DNA of 64,000 nucleotides from Hsuehochloa calcarea. Lineage: Eukaryota > Streptophyta > Magnoliopsida > Poales > Poaceae. Of this stretch, positions 1-12,200 are shown piece after piece. Location: positions 30,881,223-30,945,222 of the forward strand of contig CM070609.1 in assembly GCA_036346395.1 (NCBI GenBank), written 5' to 3'. Position numbers and translations under genes: made by a program. Under the pieces are notes generated by a model. That model was not told the origin of the DNA, made no database searches, and saw only the letters and a list, made by a program, of their open reading frames with translations. Each line of letters begins with the position of its first letter. Within the stretch, counting starts at the first letter, position 1.

Positions 1-485
1 TCGAAGCCATAGACTTGCAGGTCGTCGAGCTTGACGTTCTTGTTCACATAAATGCCTGAGACCCGCGACCCAACCCCACCAAATCAAGAACCATTTTCCG
101 GACATTTTTAAAGCAAGAACTGAATGTTTTTAGGTAGAGTGAACATCCAAACCACGCGGGTTCATCTTGGGCATGTCCTTGATGGCGACGGGGATGCTGA
201 GGTAGTTGCGCTTGGCGTCCTCGAACTCGCGGCGGATGCGCTCGATCTCATCCTCGCCGGCGCCGGACCCCAGCGTGGAGGAGAGCGTGCACAGCGCGCG
301 GAGACCTGGAACCAACCCCACCCACGAAGCAGTCAGCCCCAGCCCCACAGCGGCATTACGTCGAACGGCTTGAAGGCAACGAACGCAGTGACCGACCGAC
401 CTCGCCAGGATCTGGGCGCCGTCCTGGACACCGCCGGCGAGAGGGACCCAGAGACGAGGAGGCGGAGACGCGCTGCCGCAGCCAT
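1..485 (-). CDS. HAD-superfamily 5'-nucleotidase (NT5C2/NT5DC-like), N-terminal exons, truncated by window edge
   Basis: Three exons can be joined with consistent phases: exon 1 at 485-401, exon 2 at 305-153, and exon 3 at 55-1, which continues off the window. Introns are GT-AG (400-306 and 152-56). ATG at 483-485 opens a short Ala/Arg/Ser-rich N-terminus that looks like an organellar presequence. It is followed by an acidic helix (GEDEIERIRREFEDAKRNY) and then GIYVNKNVKLDDLQVYGF. The latter is the conserved entry to the HAD motif of eukaryotic cytosolic-type purine 5'-nucleotidases; the catalytic DxD lies just beyond the edge. Both junctions split a glycine codon in phase 1, which supports the model. 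Family members hydrolyse IMP/GMP-type nucleotides; activity here is inferred from homology only. An upstream GC-rich stretch (about 486-760) would hold the 5' UTR and promoter. Confidence is high for the family, moderate for the start codon and targeting. Confidence 0.82.
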
Positions 486-1330
486 TGAGGTCGGTCGGTC
501 GGTCGCCGGCGAGAAAAGGAAGGGAGAGAATAAGGCGGGAGACGGCTGGTTTTCCTAGGCGAGGAGGCGACAGTGGAAAGCCGTGCGGGAGTAAACAAGC
601 TGCCACGACGGGCCGGCTGTACGACCTGCGGTCTCCCTGACGTGCGGGCCCGGAGGTACGGGCCTTGCAGCGAGCGAGCTCGTCGCTCCCTCGTGAGAAC
701 GGAGCCTTTTTTCGCGGTCTGCTAAAGCCCGAACCGCTCACCGCTCTCCAAGACAGAACCTCGTGAAAGTGAAACGGCCGAAGAGAAACCTCTAAAGGTA
801 GTCTTTTCTTCTCTCAAGGTGGCCTACCACCCAACCGCCCGACGCGCAGCCCAACCCCGCGTGGCCGATTCAGCCGCCCTTACCCGAGCAGCCGAGCCGT
901 GCGCACGGGCTACAATTAGGCGGCTGACGGCCCAATTCACTCGCACAAGCGCGTGGGCGTCGCTGACGCGACAACGCTCCACTCAGACGCCCAGGCACTA
1001 CGCTCCTGCGGCCCACGTTGTGCCGCACTCCCCCGCGCACGGCAGAAGGATACGTCCGCGCCGCACGTTGGTCTACCATCACGGCGCAAATAGCCCGCGG
1101 GCACAAGCGGCGCCACCTTCCGACCATCCGACGAGCCGGGGCCTTCCGACTGGGCTCCCGTGTTAGCGGCGGGCGGGCGGCGAAGCGCAAAAATCCCCAG
1201 CCTTGCATGACTTCTAGTACTCGCTGACTCAGCGACACGTGACGCCGAATAGATGGGAACGACTAAGAAAAAGGCTTTCAGCAACTTCTGGAACGTGCCC
1301 AGATTTTTCGAGTTTTTACTCATTTAATGA
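486..1330. other. GC-rich intergenic sequence upstream of the nucleotidase gene
   Basis: No supported gene. The segment is GC-rich and carries only short open frames on both strands with no recognisable domain. It must include the 5' UTR and core promoter of the minus-strand nucleotidase, but I see no convincing TATA box. Confidence 0.4.
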
Positions 1331-1341
1331 GTTTTAAAACA

Positions 1342-1603
1342 AAATAGCAAAAATATATCCCCACAAATATAATAGTAAAAATAACATTTCTACCACACGA
1401 AAACGTTGTCGAGATAGGGACATGAGGCTGCGTGTTATTTGGCGACAGGCGTTTGCCGCGTACCCAGATCATGGTAGACCACCTGCTGCTAACCAAAGTG
1501 TGGCAGGTCGCTTGCGCATGTCCCCTGTCGCCACGTTTTCGCGTGATGCAGATGTCATTTTCGCCATTTAGGTTGGGGTTATTTTTGTCATTTCGCTTCA
1601 AAA
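1342..1603. repeat. Inverted-repeat (hairpin) element, MITE-like
   Basis: Two arms of about 85 bp (1342-1424 and 1517-1603) are imperfect reverse complements separated by about 92 bp. The best-matching core is CGAAAACGT followed by GGGACATG at 1400-1424, mirrored at 1517-1540. The outer part pairs AT-rich tracts around AAAAATAACATTT with their complement. No coding capacity. The arrangement is typical of a small non-autonomous DNA element or other foldback; I could not define a target duplication, so the class is unknown. Confidence 0.55.
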
Positions 1604-1743
1604 ACGTGCTAAATATGGAGAAAAAAAAATCAGATTTTTCGCGTAGGAATTAGAGTTTTTGGTTAAAATGGCATCGTTGACGTACGCAATAACGAAACTA
1701 GCCCTTTGCGCTCATCCGTGCTCTGGAGGACTGGATTTGCCGA

Positions 1744-1900
1744 GTACACGACACATGGCGAATCCAGTCCCAAGGGTGCAAAAATGCCTCATCCAATCCC
1801 TAAGGGTGCGAAAATACCTTGATCGGCCCCAAGAGTGCGAAAATACCGTCGTTCAGACCTAGGGTAGCGAAAATATGTATTTCTGTCCCTTAGGGGTACA
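1744..1900. repeat. Degenerate tandem repeat, about 31-bp unit
   Basis: Four to five degenerate copies of a unit containing a CCCAAGGGTGCRAAAATRCC-like core, visible at about 1768, 1798, 1828, 1857 and 1887. It lies directly outside the large inverted repeat at 2055-3085 and may be its subterminal region. No coding signal. Confidence 0.55.
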
Positions 1901-1924
1901 TATTCTCTCTTCTAGAAAAGTATT

Positions 1925-3090
1925 ATTTGTAGATATTTTTAAATATAGAAAATAAGCTCCAAAAATTATGTTTTTTGCGAATGCTCTTTATATAGTGTAC
2001 TTTCTTGTGTAATTTTTCTATAATTTTATATGTTCTGTATTTTTCTCAAGAAAATCCTTTAAAAACAATGTTTGTAAAAAAATTAAATATAGCAAATGAG
2101 ATACAAAAACTATGAATTATTTTTTGAAGGCTCCTGGCATAGTCTACTTTCATGTGTAATATTTCTAGAATTTTATATGTTCTGTATTTTTCTCAAAAAT
2201 TCTTTTAAGACTACTATTTGTATGCAAATGAAATAATCGATTTGAGGAGGAAAAATAAATATATGCTCAAAATACTTTCCACGCTTATTCTCAATATAAT
2301 TATCCCAAATTTACAATTTTTTGATGTTACAAATCGAGTCTAACCCCTGAGGGCCACATTTGCCTCGTCCTAACCCCTAGACTCCCAGGGGTGTGGTAGC
2401 CCTCACCCTTTGTTTTATTAATTAATTAATTTATTTTGTCTGAAAAATATTATTTGATATGATTTTATCACATGTGATAATACCCCCTCCCCTGACAATG
2501 AAAGTTTGATCTAATCAGCATGGGCGGGCCAAGCGGGTGACCACGTGAAAAGAATTTGTGAAATGAAAATTTTAGTACATGTGATAATATTTACTTCTTC
2601 TTTTCTTTACCTTCGCATTTACCTTATTCTCATCGTAGTCTCCGTAAAAAAGAAAAAATGTATCAGAATATTATCATGAAGTTAGAGTACGATTTCTTCT
2701 ACGTCCCAGTCGATTTCGGGTACCAATACTATTTTTTCGTGCTCTGAACAGTACTAATCATACTACTACTTTTACTCTCTATGATTTTTTGTTTTGTTTG
2801 ATCTAATTACTCGATTTGTAACATTAAAAAAATTGTAAACTTGGGATAATTATACTAAGAATAAATATGGAAAATATTTTGAGCATGTTTTTAAAAATTT
2901 CTCAAATCGATTATTTCATTTGCACACAAACAGTAGCATTAAAAGAATTTTAGAGCAAAATACAAAATATATAAAATTCTGGAAACATTACACAAGCAAG
3001 TACACTATGTCAAAAGCTTTCACGAAATATTTTATAATTTTTTTGAGCTCATTTGCTATATTTAAAAATTATTACAAACGGTAGCCTTAA
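1925..3090. repeat. Large inverted repeat (foldback) with 285-bp arms
   Basis: The segment 2055-2340 reappears as its reverse complement at about 2805-3085 (roughly 80-85 per cent identity by eye), around a loop of about 460 bp. Landmarks are AAATGAAATAATCGATTTGAG at 2226 and its complement near 2910, and TGTTACAAATCGAG at 2325 with its mirror at 2808. The left arm is additionally duplicated in tandem: 1925-2054 resembles 2085-2215. AT-rich, no open frame. Most likely a decayed foldback or MULE-type DNA transposon; class not established. Confidence 0.6.
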
Positions 3091-3320
3091 AGATGGCCCA
3101 TACAATTAAGTGATTGATGTCCAGTCACACAGTCATGTTGCTGCCACGTAGCCGCCACGATGGCAAAACCGGTCAAACCCACTGTCATGTAAGCAAAACT
3201 ACCATGCAAAACAGACTTTGAGTTAAGTGCACTAGTTTTGCAACGTGAGGGGGTCGAAGGGCCGGTTTTTTAGGTCAGGAGCTAAGTGTCCGGACAATGA
3301 TACTTCAGATAGTCAAATAG

Positions 3321-5495
3321 TGTAATACCCCGGATTCGGATCGGGTAATTAGAAAAGCAGCTGGGGAGGGAAAATTCAAACAAGAACTGAAATTTCCTGA
3401 ATCGACGGGGGGTTTTCAGCGATCTTCCGACAACCTGGGCCTGGGCCGTAGCCCAGGAGGGGCCCATGAGAGGGGCCAACCAAGGGGGGTTTTTTTTCCT
3501 CATCCCCAAACCCTAGCCTATCCCCTCTCTCTCCCCACTCCACTCCACAAGCCGCCACCCCCTCCTCCCTATCGTACGCTAGACTTGTTCGTCAGATTTA
3601 GGTAAGTTCCGTACGTTTTCTGATCTTCCCACCTCTTAGAAAGTTGTAGCCCTTGATCTTAGCTTTCTTTAGGCACCGAGATCATCTGATTTGGAGTTAC
3701 GGTTTAGGAGATATGGTAGTTTTACCGCGACTGTCCTGGACAGCTAACGTATTTTGGAAGATTTTCTTGTCGGGCCATTATGAATTACTTAGAGGCCGAA
3801 TCTCGGATTTTCATATCCTAGAGTTATGTTCCTGGTTTCCTTAGCTTTCTTTTGGCACTGAGATCACGAGATTCCACCCTGTGGTTTAGGAGATATGAAT
3901 TTTTAACCGCACACTACTCTGTCTGTCAGAGATTTTGGAGACTGTCGGTTTCTCGTCGGTTTTGATCTAGTTACAGTCAGATTCAGAACTCCCACCCAAA
4001 TAGGTTATTGTAGCCCTTTAAATTATCTTTCCATGTTGATAAAGATCACCTCTATTGGATCAGTAGAGTAAAAGTTACGTCATTTTCTTTACCACTATTC
4101 TGAAATCTAGGCAGATATCTGTTAGTGTTTTCAACTGTTGTTTAGGCCACTGTTTTGGCCGAATCAGAGAACCCCACCAACTAGAGTTTCGTAGTGTCTT
4201 GCGTTAAGATTCATTGGGCACTGGTTTCGGGTCATTTCGAATTTCAGATAATTAAATATGTTTTTTCTCGTACCGCTGATCAGAAGGGCTGAAATCTGGC
4301 TGAATAATTTATTTTCAATTCGGGCCTGTGCGGTATATTGGGTAGTCAGGAGATATTGTAGAACACCGGTAGCAATGTATTTCCACGTTGTTCTTATTTC
4401 GGGAACACTTGTGTAGGCAGTGAGGCATCGCGTGTGGGAACACCTTCATTGCTTGCTAGCGTCGCAACGCGAAAAGGCAAGTACATTGAATCCTTTACAT
4501 TGATGAATGATGTGTTTGTGTTCATGCTAATGTTTCTATGATTCATGTTTTCAATCAACGGTTACTCAACATTCATATTCCAAAGATCAGCAAGTCTTGT
4601 ATATTAACTTGTGGTGTTTTCAATTGAATGCATGATAATGTGATGTATACGTGTATGTTCTTGCACTTGTTCATGATGTTGATATGTTTCAAATTAATAA
4701 TTGAGAAAAGATAATGACATTCATATTACTTGCTTCATTCCATTCATACATGCTTTAATTTTCGTCCACGGGAGTGGAATTTTGAAAGACCCATCAATTC
4801 TAGTATGGGCATTTGAAAGACCCATCAATTCCAGTATGGGCATTTGAAAACCCATCAATTCCAGAATGGGTACGTGTGATCCACCATTCCAATATGGGCC
4901 ACGTTGGACACCCGTATGAAATGTTCTTCATACGGTAACTTTAAGTGAACACCGACGGTGTTACACTCGCTATACCGCTATAAGTCGTGATTAGTCCATT
5001 CCTTCAGTGCATTCTTTCATTCCATCCATTCATGTATTCATTCCATTCAATCATGTATGTGGTGCAAGATTTGTTCATAATTCAATTGAATTGATTTATC
5101 CACTATTTGATTGATTATTCTAATATGGTACTTGCTGAGTTTCAACTCACCCTTGCTTTCAATGTTATTTAGGTGATCCACCCTGATGTTGATGATTTTG
5201 GAAAGGGAGTAGACCAACACGTTGCACATAGAACATTACTCGATAATTTTCATTAATGGTTTCAACTTTGATATTCCTTGATGAGAGAAGGACTGTATTA
5301 AGTAATGTTTAAACTTCATGTCATGTCGTTCCATGATTAGTTTCTTGATTATTCGCTACTGATGTATTGGCCACTTTCACCTCGTTATCCTGTTATTGAT
5401 ATTTGGATAGAAGCATATTGAATCTTATTCCGTAAATTGTTCATATGTTGTATCCTTATGTGGCATCTTGGCTTCCGAATAGTCAGGGTGTTACA
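3321..5495 (+). mobile_element. Solo LTR, gypsy-type, 2175 bp, with 5-bp target duplication
   Basis: Begins TGTAATACCCCGG and ends GGTGTTACA, the TG...CA termini of an LTR, with imperfectly inverted ends. The flanks AATAG (3316-3320) and AATAG (5496-5500) are a perfect 5-bp target-site duplication. No primer-binding site, polypurine tract or pol sequence lies between them, so this is a single LTR left by LTR-LTR recombination. Orientation is taken from similarity of its start to the minus-strand start of the LTR ending at 44401 (TGTAATACCCTG). Internal tandem repeats lie at 4780-4871. Confidence 0.82.
4780..4871. repeat. 31-bp tandem repeat, three copies, inside the solo LTR
   Basis: Three consecutive units built around GACCCATCAATTCCAGTATG, the last slightly degenerate. 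Followed by further CCATTCCA/GGGCCACG fragments. A local minisatellite within the LTR; no coding role seen. Confidence 0.75.
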
Positions 5496-5500
5496 AATAG

Positions 5501-6074
5501 ACATTTTTTTCTAATTTTTTTTAGCTCTAATGTTATGTTCATTCAAGGATTCACTTGTCTCAGAATGCGAGTTTTTCGAGAGAAGTATTTGATAGAAGGC
5601 TGTCTCCAAAAATCATAAAATAGATAATTGTAGGTAAATAGATTATACTACCCTTAGTTGCCACACTTCAATTCTATTTGTATCTTACTCCTTTTAATTT
5701 TATACACAAATATCGGATATTTTCTCATGCGCATCATCGATCGGTTAGATGTACCTATGTATGTTTTGGACGATGCTTGTCGAGTATTTGCACACTTTGT
5801 ACACATTTGTGACATTTGCGATCGATGGTCGTTTATTGCCAAAATTTGTACTACTATCAAGGAGTTGGTCCGGTCATTAATTTCGGTTGCATAATTAAAT
5901 GAGAAATGGTGTACATGTACACATATATATAGTACTGAAATCAACGAGAAATGAGTTTGATGAACAAGTAATTTTCTTGCCAAACAAATGGTCTGGTCAT
6001 CATTAATTTTTGCGATGTTAATTACCCAAAAAATACATTGATTAGATGTGCCTAGGGAAGATGATATGCCATTG
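5501..6074. other. Intergenic AT-rich spacer
   Basis: Lies between the solo LTR and the chromovirus 3' LTR. Only short frames with no family resemblance. I see nothing to annotate. Confidence 0.4.
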
Positions 6075-9000
6075 TGTCGGACCCCGGGAGTCATGCAACT
6101 CCGAGACCCTCTGTGCATACCAAACTAGTCCCATAATCAGTAGCTATCTCGCACAGTTGCAACAATGATGTTATCATAACCATTCAATAACGAACTAATG
6201 AAGCAGACAAAGTAATATTAGTTAAAAGCAAAGAACCTTATGGTCAAACTCTTACAAAAATCGCCACACAAGGCTTAACATCAGTAGAGTATCTAGCAGC
6301 GGAAATCTCAAAATACGTGGACCCCAATCAACATACCAACATGCAATCGAGTGGAGTACGTGACCTAGTTCACGAAGTCTTCAAAGTAGCCTTCCTCATA
6401 GAACTCGACGTTCCTTGTTTCTTCTGCTGGGACTGGTCAACAAAGGGGTATAAAGCCGTGAGTACATAAAGTACTCAGCAAGTCGTAGAGAAATGTATGC
6501 ACATAGTATTCATGCAAAGCTTAAGTAAGGATGGCTTTATGGTTAATTTGCAGAAAGCAAGTTTAACAGTAAATACAATAATTATATTGCAAAGCAGGAT
6601 TTTAAAAGAATAATACATAAATAACCAAATTCTTTGAAACAAACAGTGAGCCTCGTTCACTTCCCAACCATTCCAACTAAACCTTTCAATCGAACCAATT
6701 ACCATATTTTTGAAAATGCTACCCCTTGCGTGAAAGAATTCGGGCATGTCCATAACCGGGGACACGGCTATTCGAATAGATTTTTGACACTCTGCAGAAG
6801 TTGTACAGCTTTACCCACAAGAGATAAATCACTTGTACTGTCCGCTCACACACTTCCGAGGTGTGCGACTAAGCGATTATCACAAGGCCTTTATAAAGGT
6901 CCATTTTGCCTCGGTTCTGCTCGCTAAGGTTTCGCCCTCACGGCCCCCTCTTGCACCTTTCCCATCCAAAACAGAACCGACTCAAAACTTCTCTAATTAG
7001 TTGGCCAGATCCATCCCATACCGGGCTTGTGGTTGCACGGTGTGACCCAGATCAATGGCGTACAAGGTTAAGTCCTTAGTTGGCTGCTCAGACGAGACTT
7101 TCCGCATCCCAATGTGCTTCACACACCCACCTTCACCACCGCCCACAAGCCCGAGCATAAATCATTTTTGAGTTCATCCCGACCAAATGGCAATCCCTGC
7201 CATGGTCCCAAATCTTTAATAATAGTGGCCTCACACCACAGTTCCATTATTTCATTAGTCAAGTTCATTCATTCTTTGAGCACGTGATCGTGAACCCAGC
7301 GGGTAACTAGAGCAAGGCTAAGCAATATTACGCGCCCATGTTGGAAATACAAATGTTCAACTAGTAATTATCCATCCTAAGGTGTCCATGGATTTATGTC
7401 ATTCAAGGGGATATTTCATTTTCAATTAATCAAGGAGGCATAATGGCAATTTGGTAATTATCTACTCCCAAAACCATTTTTAATAAAACTAGAATTGCAT
7501 GATAATTTGAAACAATATACTTTTGCAAAATGGGTACAACATGATCAAAATCCGACGACTTGCCTTCGTTGACGAGTAGCGGGTCTTCGGTCGTCGAGTA
7601 GAAGAAATCTTCCGAAACGCTAGAATCTACACGTGCGGGAAGAGCAACAATAAATAAAACAGTACCAAATGAACTCCAAAAATTAAAAAACCAGAACCAA
7701 ATGAAAGAGTTCGATTTTAGATGAATATAGAAATTTGCATCACCCAAATCGGAGTTCGGATGTGAAAGTTATGGCCGATTGAAGTTTCAAATCACATGAA
7801 ATGATAGAATTAGGGTTTTATAATTTTCTGGAATAATTTTTCAATTGAAAATTCCTGGAAATGCGTCAGCGCCCATGCGTGCGACAGCTATCAGCCATGC
7901 GGGCGAAAGTGCTGACGCGGGGATGATGTGGCACCACATGGGCGGCCACGTCGGCTCGGGCGCGGCGCACGGAACAGTGCCGCTGGGTTCACCGCATCGT
8001 GAACGGCGTGGTCCACCGGCGTGTGGGTGTTTTCCACAGCACAGAAGGGGGAACACCGGTAGAGAGAGTGAGTGGGAGAGAGAGAGAGAGAGAGAGAGAA
8101 CAGAGGAGGGGGAGGCGCGCGAGGCGGCGACCGGAGCCGAGGGAGAAGGAAGCTCGGCGGCGGGGAGGAGCGCACCGGGACGGCGGCGGCTGGGCGAAGG
8201 TGATGGAGAGGTCGCCGGCGCCGGAGGAGGACCAGAGGTGGTGCAAATGGCGGCAATGGCTCGGCCGGGAGGAGGAGAAAAGGGGAAAATGGGAGCCGGA
8301 GGCGGAGGGAGGAAGGAAGGGGTGGAGCGGGAGAGAGAGGAGAGGCGGAGGTGATGCTCGCCTTAAATAGGGCGGAGGGGACACGGGTGAGGAAGGGGCG
8401 CGGTAGTGCTTCGGGCAGCGCGCCGTGCTCAGGGCAGAGAGAAAGAGGGGGAGCGGAGGCCGAGCCGTTGATGCGGAGGACGGTGCGGCGGGCCACGGAC
8501 GGAGGTGGCGGCGGATTCGCGGCAGCAAGCAGCGCCACCAGGCGAGAGAGAGATGGAGGAGGAGGCGGGGAAGGAGGAGTAGGGGTGGTCGACGGATCGT
8601 CGTCCGATTTTGATCGCACAGATTGGGAAGAAGGAGGCGCGGCGGCGAAAGCGATGCGATGGCGATCCAACGGCCACGGGAGCGGCCGAGCGCGGGAGGC
8701 TGGCCGGCGCGGGAGTGGGCCGTGGGAGAAGGCCGGGCCGAAGGAATAGGGATTGGGCCGAAGGGATTCGGCCCACAATAGTGAAGAGGATTTTTAATAG
8801 TTTTTGATTTTCAGAAAATCCAACAAATAAAAAGGTATTTTAGAAAATAGCAATTAGAGTCCAAAAATTCTAAAAAAATTCACATAAATTCCTTGAATCA
8901 TTCTGGACTTAATAAAAATAGTTTCAATTTTAAGTTTTCTTTAACTTTTGCAAATAAAATAATTTTTAATTTCGGGTAACAGGAAAATCCATTTTTATAA

Positions 9001-9205
9001 TCCAAGAAAACACTTAAAATAATAATTTTGATTTTAAATACTAGAAAACTTAATTAAACCAACTTTAATTTAATTAAAATTTGATTAATTCATATTAAAC
9101 TGTAATAGATTATGAAATTCCTAATTAAGCTTTTAGCAATTAAAAGCAAATGATTCTCTTTTAAAATTTTGAAAATTCAAAAACTCTAAAAAGCGGGATG
9201 CTACA
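6075..9205 (-). repeat. 3' LTR of the chromovirus (3131 bp)
   Basis: On the plus strand it starts TGTCGGACCCC and ends GGATGCTACA. The segment 6075-6595 aligns with 14429-14947. It contains a GC-rich, GA-repeat-bearing block (about 7850-8760) whose long open frames on both strands are low-complexity and not genes. The body layout, including a CGGCTATTCGAATAG box near 6766, recurs in the LTRs at 15751-20236 and 46295-49414. Confidence 0.88.
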
Positions 9206-9222
9206 AACCTACCCCTCTTAAA
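9206..9222 (-). other. Polypurine tract
   Basis: On the minus strand a run AAGAGGGGTAGG ends immediately upstream of the 3' LTR start (TGTAGCATCCC). It is the plus-strand primer site expected at this position of an LTR element. Confidence 0.75.
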
Positions 9223-12200
9223 GGGAATCTCGACCCCGAGATTCAGGCTGACTAGAGAATAGGTGGGGAAACTCGGCCTTCAAATCCTCTTCTCGCTCCC
9301 AAGTGGCTTCTTCTTCGGTGTGGTTGCTCCACTGGACCTTACAGAAACGGATGATCTTGCTTCTTGTTACTCGCTCTGCTACTTCCAAGATCTTGATGGG
9401 ATGCTCCTTGTAGGTGAGGTCTTCCAGCAGGGCAATTGCTTCCATCAGCATCTGTTCTCCAGGCACACGCAAACACTTCTTCAGCTGAGACACATGGAAG
9501 ACATCATGCACATCTGACAGCTGAGGCGGGAGTTCCAACTTGTAAGCAACTTCTCCTCTTCTGGCTAGGACTGGAAAAGGTCCAATGTATCTTGGTGCAA
9601 GCTTTCCGCTTACTCTAAAGCGACGCATCCCTTTGAGAGGCGACACCTTCAGGTACACATGATCACCAGGTGCAAAAGCTAGATCTCGGCGACTACATCA
9701 ACATAACTCTTACGCTGTGCGCATGCTATCCTCAGCTTTTCTCTGATTGATCGAACTTGCTCTTCGGCTTTTTCCAGAATATCTGGCCCAAACACTTGTT
9801 TTTCACCTATTTCATTCCAATACAATGGTGTTCTGTATTTTCTTTCGTACAGAGCTTCAAATGGAGACATCTGGAGACTTGACTGATAACTGTTGTTATA
9901 AGAGAACTCTGCATAAGGCAGCATTTGATCCCAACTGGCCTGATTTGCTAAGGCACGAGCCCTGAACATATCTTCTAGGATTTGATTCACCCTTTCTGTT
10001 TGTCCATCTGTCTGGGGATGGTAGGTTATACTGAAATTTAGATTAGTACCCAGGACGCTGTGCAACTTCTACCAAAATCTTGAGGTGAACTGGGTTCTTC
10101 GATCTGACATGATCTTCTTCGGTACACCATGCAGACACACTATCTTTTCCAAATACAACTCTGCGAGCTTATCACCAGAGTAAGTAGTCTTGACTGGGAG
10201 AAAGTGAGCAACTTTGGTTAGATGATCCATAATTACCTAGATAGAATCATATCCTGATCTTGTCCTTGGCAAACAGGTGATAAAATCCATGCCAATTTCT
10301 TCCCATTTCCATTCAGGCACTCTCAAAGGTTGCAGGAGTCCAGCAGGTCTCTGATGCTCGGCTTTAACTCGTTGACAGACATCACACCAAGCCACATACT
10401 CGGCAATCTCACGCTTCATGCTAGGCCACCAATACATTTCCTTGAGGTCTTGGTACATCTTTGTGCTTTCAGGGTGAATAGAGTACAAAGTTTCATGGGC
10501 TTCCTTGAGTATCAGCTGCTTAAGCTCTTTCTGATCTGGAACACATATTCGCTTGTCAAACCAAATGGTGCCTTGTTCATCTTCTGAAAATCTCAGGGCT
10601 TTACCCTTCTCCAGGTTGCTCTTAATTTACTTAATATTGGCATCTTCAATTTGAGCTTCCTTGATCTGATTCCGCAAAGTGGGTTGAACTTCTAAGGAAG
10701 CTAGGTAACCATCTTCAACCAACTCTAACTTGAGCTTCTGGAACTCTTCATGAAGGGCTGGCTGACTTTCCTTGATCGTCAGGGTATTGCAGTAGACTTT
10801 TCTACTCAAGGCATCTGCCACAACATTAGCTTTGCCTAGGTGGTAATGGATTCCAATATCACAATCCTTGATTAACTCTAACCATCTTCTTTGCCTCATA
10901 TTAAGATCAGCTTGAGTGAAAATGTACTTCAAGCTCTTATGGTCCGTATAGACTTCACAGCGACTACCAATAAGGTAATGACGCTATATCTTTAAAGCAT
11001 GCACTACGGCAGCTAACTCTAAGTCATGAGTAGGGTAATTTACTTCATGAGGCCTCAATTGATGGGAAGCATAGGCTACTACCTTCCTCTCTTGCATCAG
11101 GACACAACCAAGTCCTTGTCGGGATGCATCACATAAAATCTCAAAATCCTTCCAGACATCTGGCAAAATCAATACCAGAGCCGTTTTCAAACGCTTCTTC
11201 AATTCTTAGAAGCTTTGCTCACAATCCGGTGTCCAAGTAAATCTCTTTTCCTTCTTCAACAGCTGAGTGAGGGGTCTTGCTATTTTAGAGAATCCTACTA
11301 TGAATCGGCGATAGTATCCTGCCATACCAAGGAAACTTCTAACATGTGGCACCGGCTTGGGTGACTCCCAATTAAGCACATCTGTAACCTTACTAGGGTT
11401 AACATATACTCCTTCTACAGACATGACATATCCCAAGAAAGTAACTTCCTTCGTCCAAAACTCACATTTGCTGAATTTAGCATAGAGTTGATGATCTCTA
11501 AGCTTATTCAGGACCAATCGGAGGTGCTCTTCATGTTCTTCTCCACTCTTGGAATACACCAAAATATCATCAATAAAGACAATGACGAACTTATCCAAAT
11601 ACTCCATAAATACTTTATTCATCAAGTTCATAAAGTAAGCAGGGGCATTGGTCAATCCGAATGACATGACTGTGAACTCATACAGTCCATAGCGGGTTGA
11701 GAAAGCTGTCTTGGGGATATCCTCTCGACGAATCTTCAGCTGGTGGTATCCTGACCTCAAGTCTATCTTGGAGAACACTTCGGCTCCTTTCAACTGATCA
11801 AACAAATCGTCGATCCTGGGCAGAGGGTACTTGTTCTTGATGGTAACCTCATTAAGGGCACGATAATCCACACACATCCGTTGGGTGCCATCCTTCTTTG
11901 CAACAAAGATCACTAGTGCTCCCCAAGGCGAAGAACTTGGTCGGACAAAACATTTATCTTGCATTTCTTCAATCTGCTTCTTCGGCTCGACCAAATCATT
12001 CACTGACAATATGTAAGGTCTCTTAAAAATGGGCGCAGTTCCTGGAACTAGGTTGATGACAAACTCCAGGTCTCGGTCTGGTGGCATTCCAGGTAGGTCA
12101 TCAGGAAAGACATATGGGAACTCGCTGACTACTGGCACTTCCTCCAAAGATACAACACTGACACTGCAGACTAAAGCTCCAGCTAGCTTCCCTGGGGAGG

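Noticed and set aside
4780..4871. Possible CRISPR-like repeat array
   Set aside because: Contiguous 31-bp tandem repeats without spacers, in a plant LTR.
7845..8807. Long open frames on both strands (up to 295 codons)
   Set aside because: They lie in the GC-rich block of an LTR, overlap each other on opposite strands and consist of Pro/Ser/Arg/Gly low-complexity sequence with GA microsatellites. No domain or splice context.
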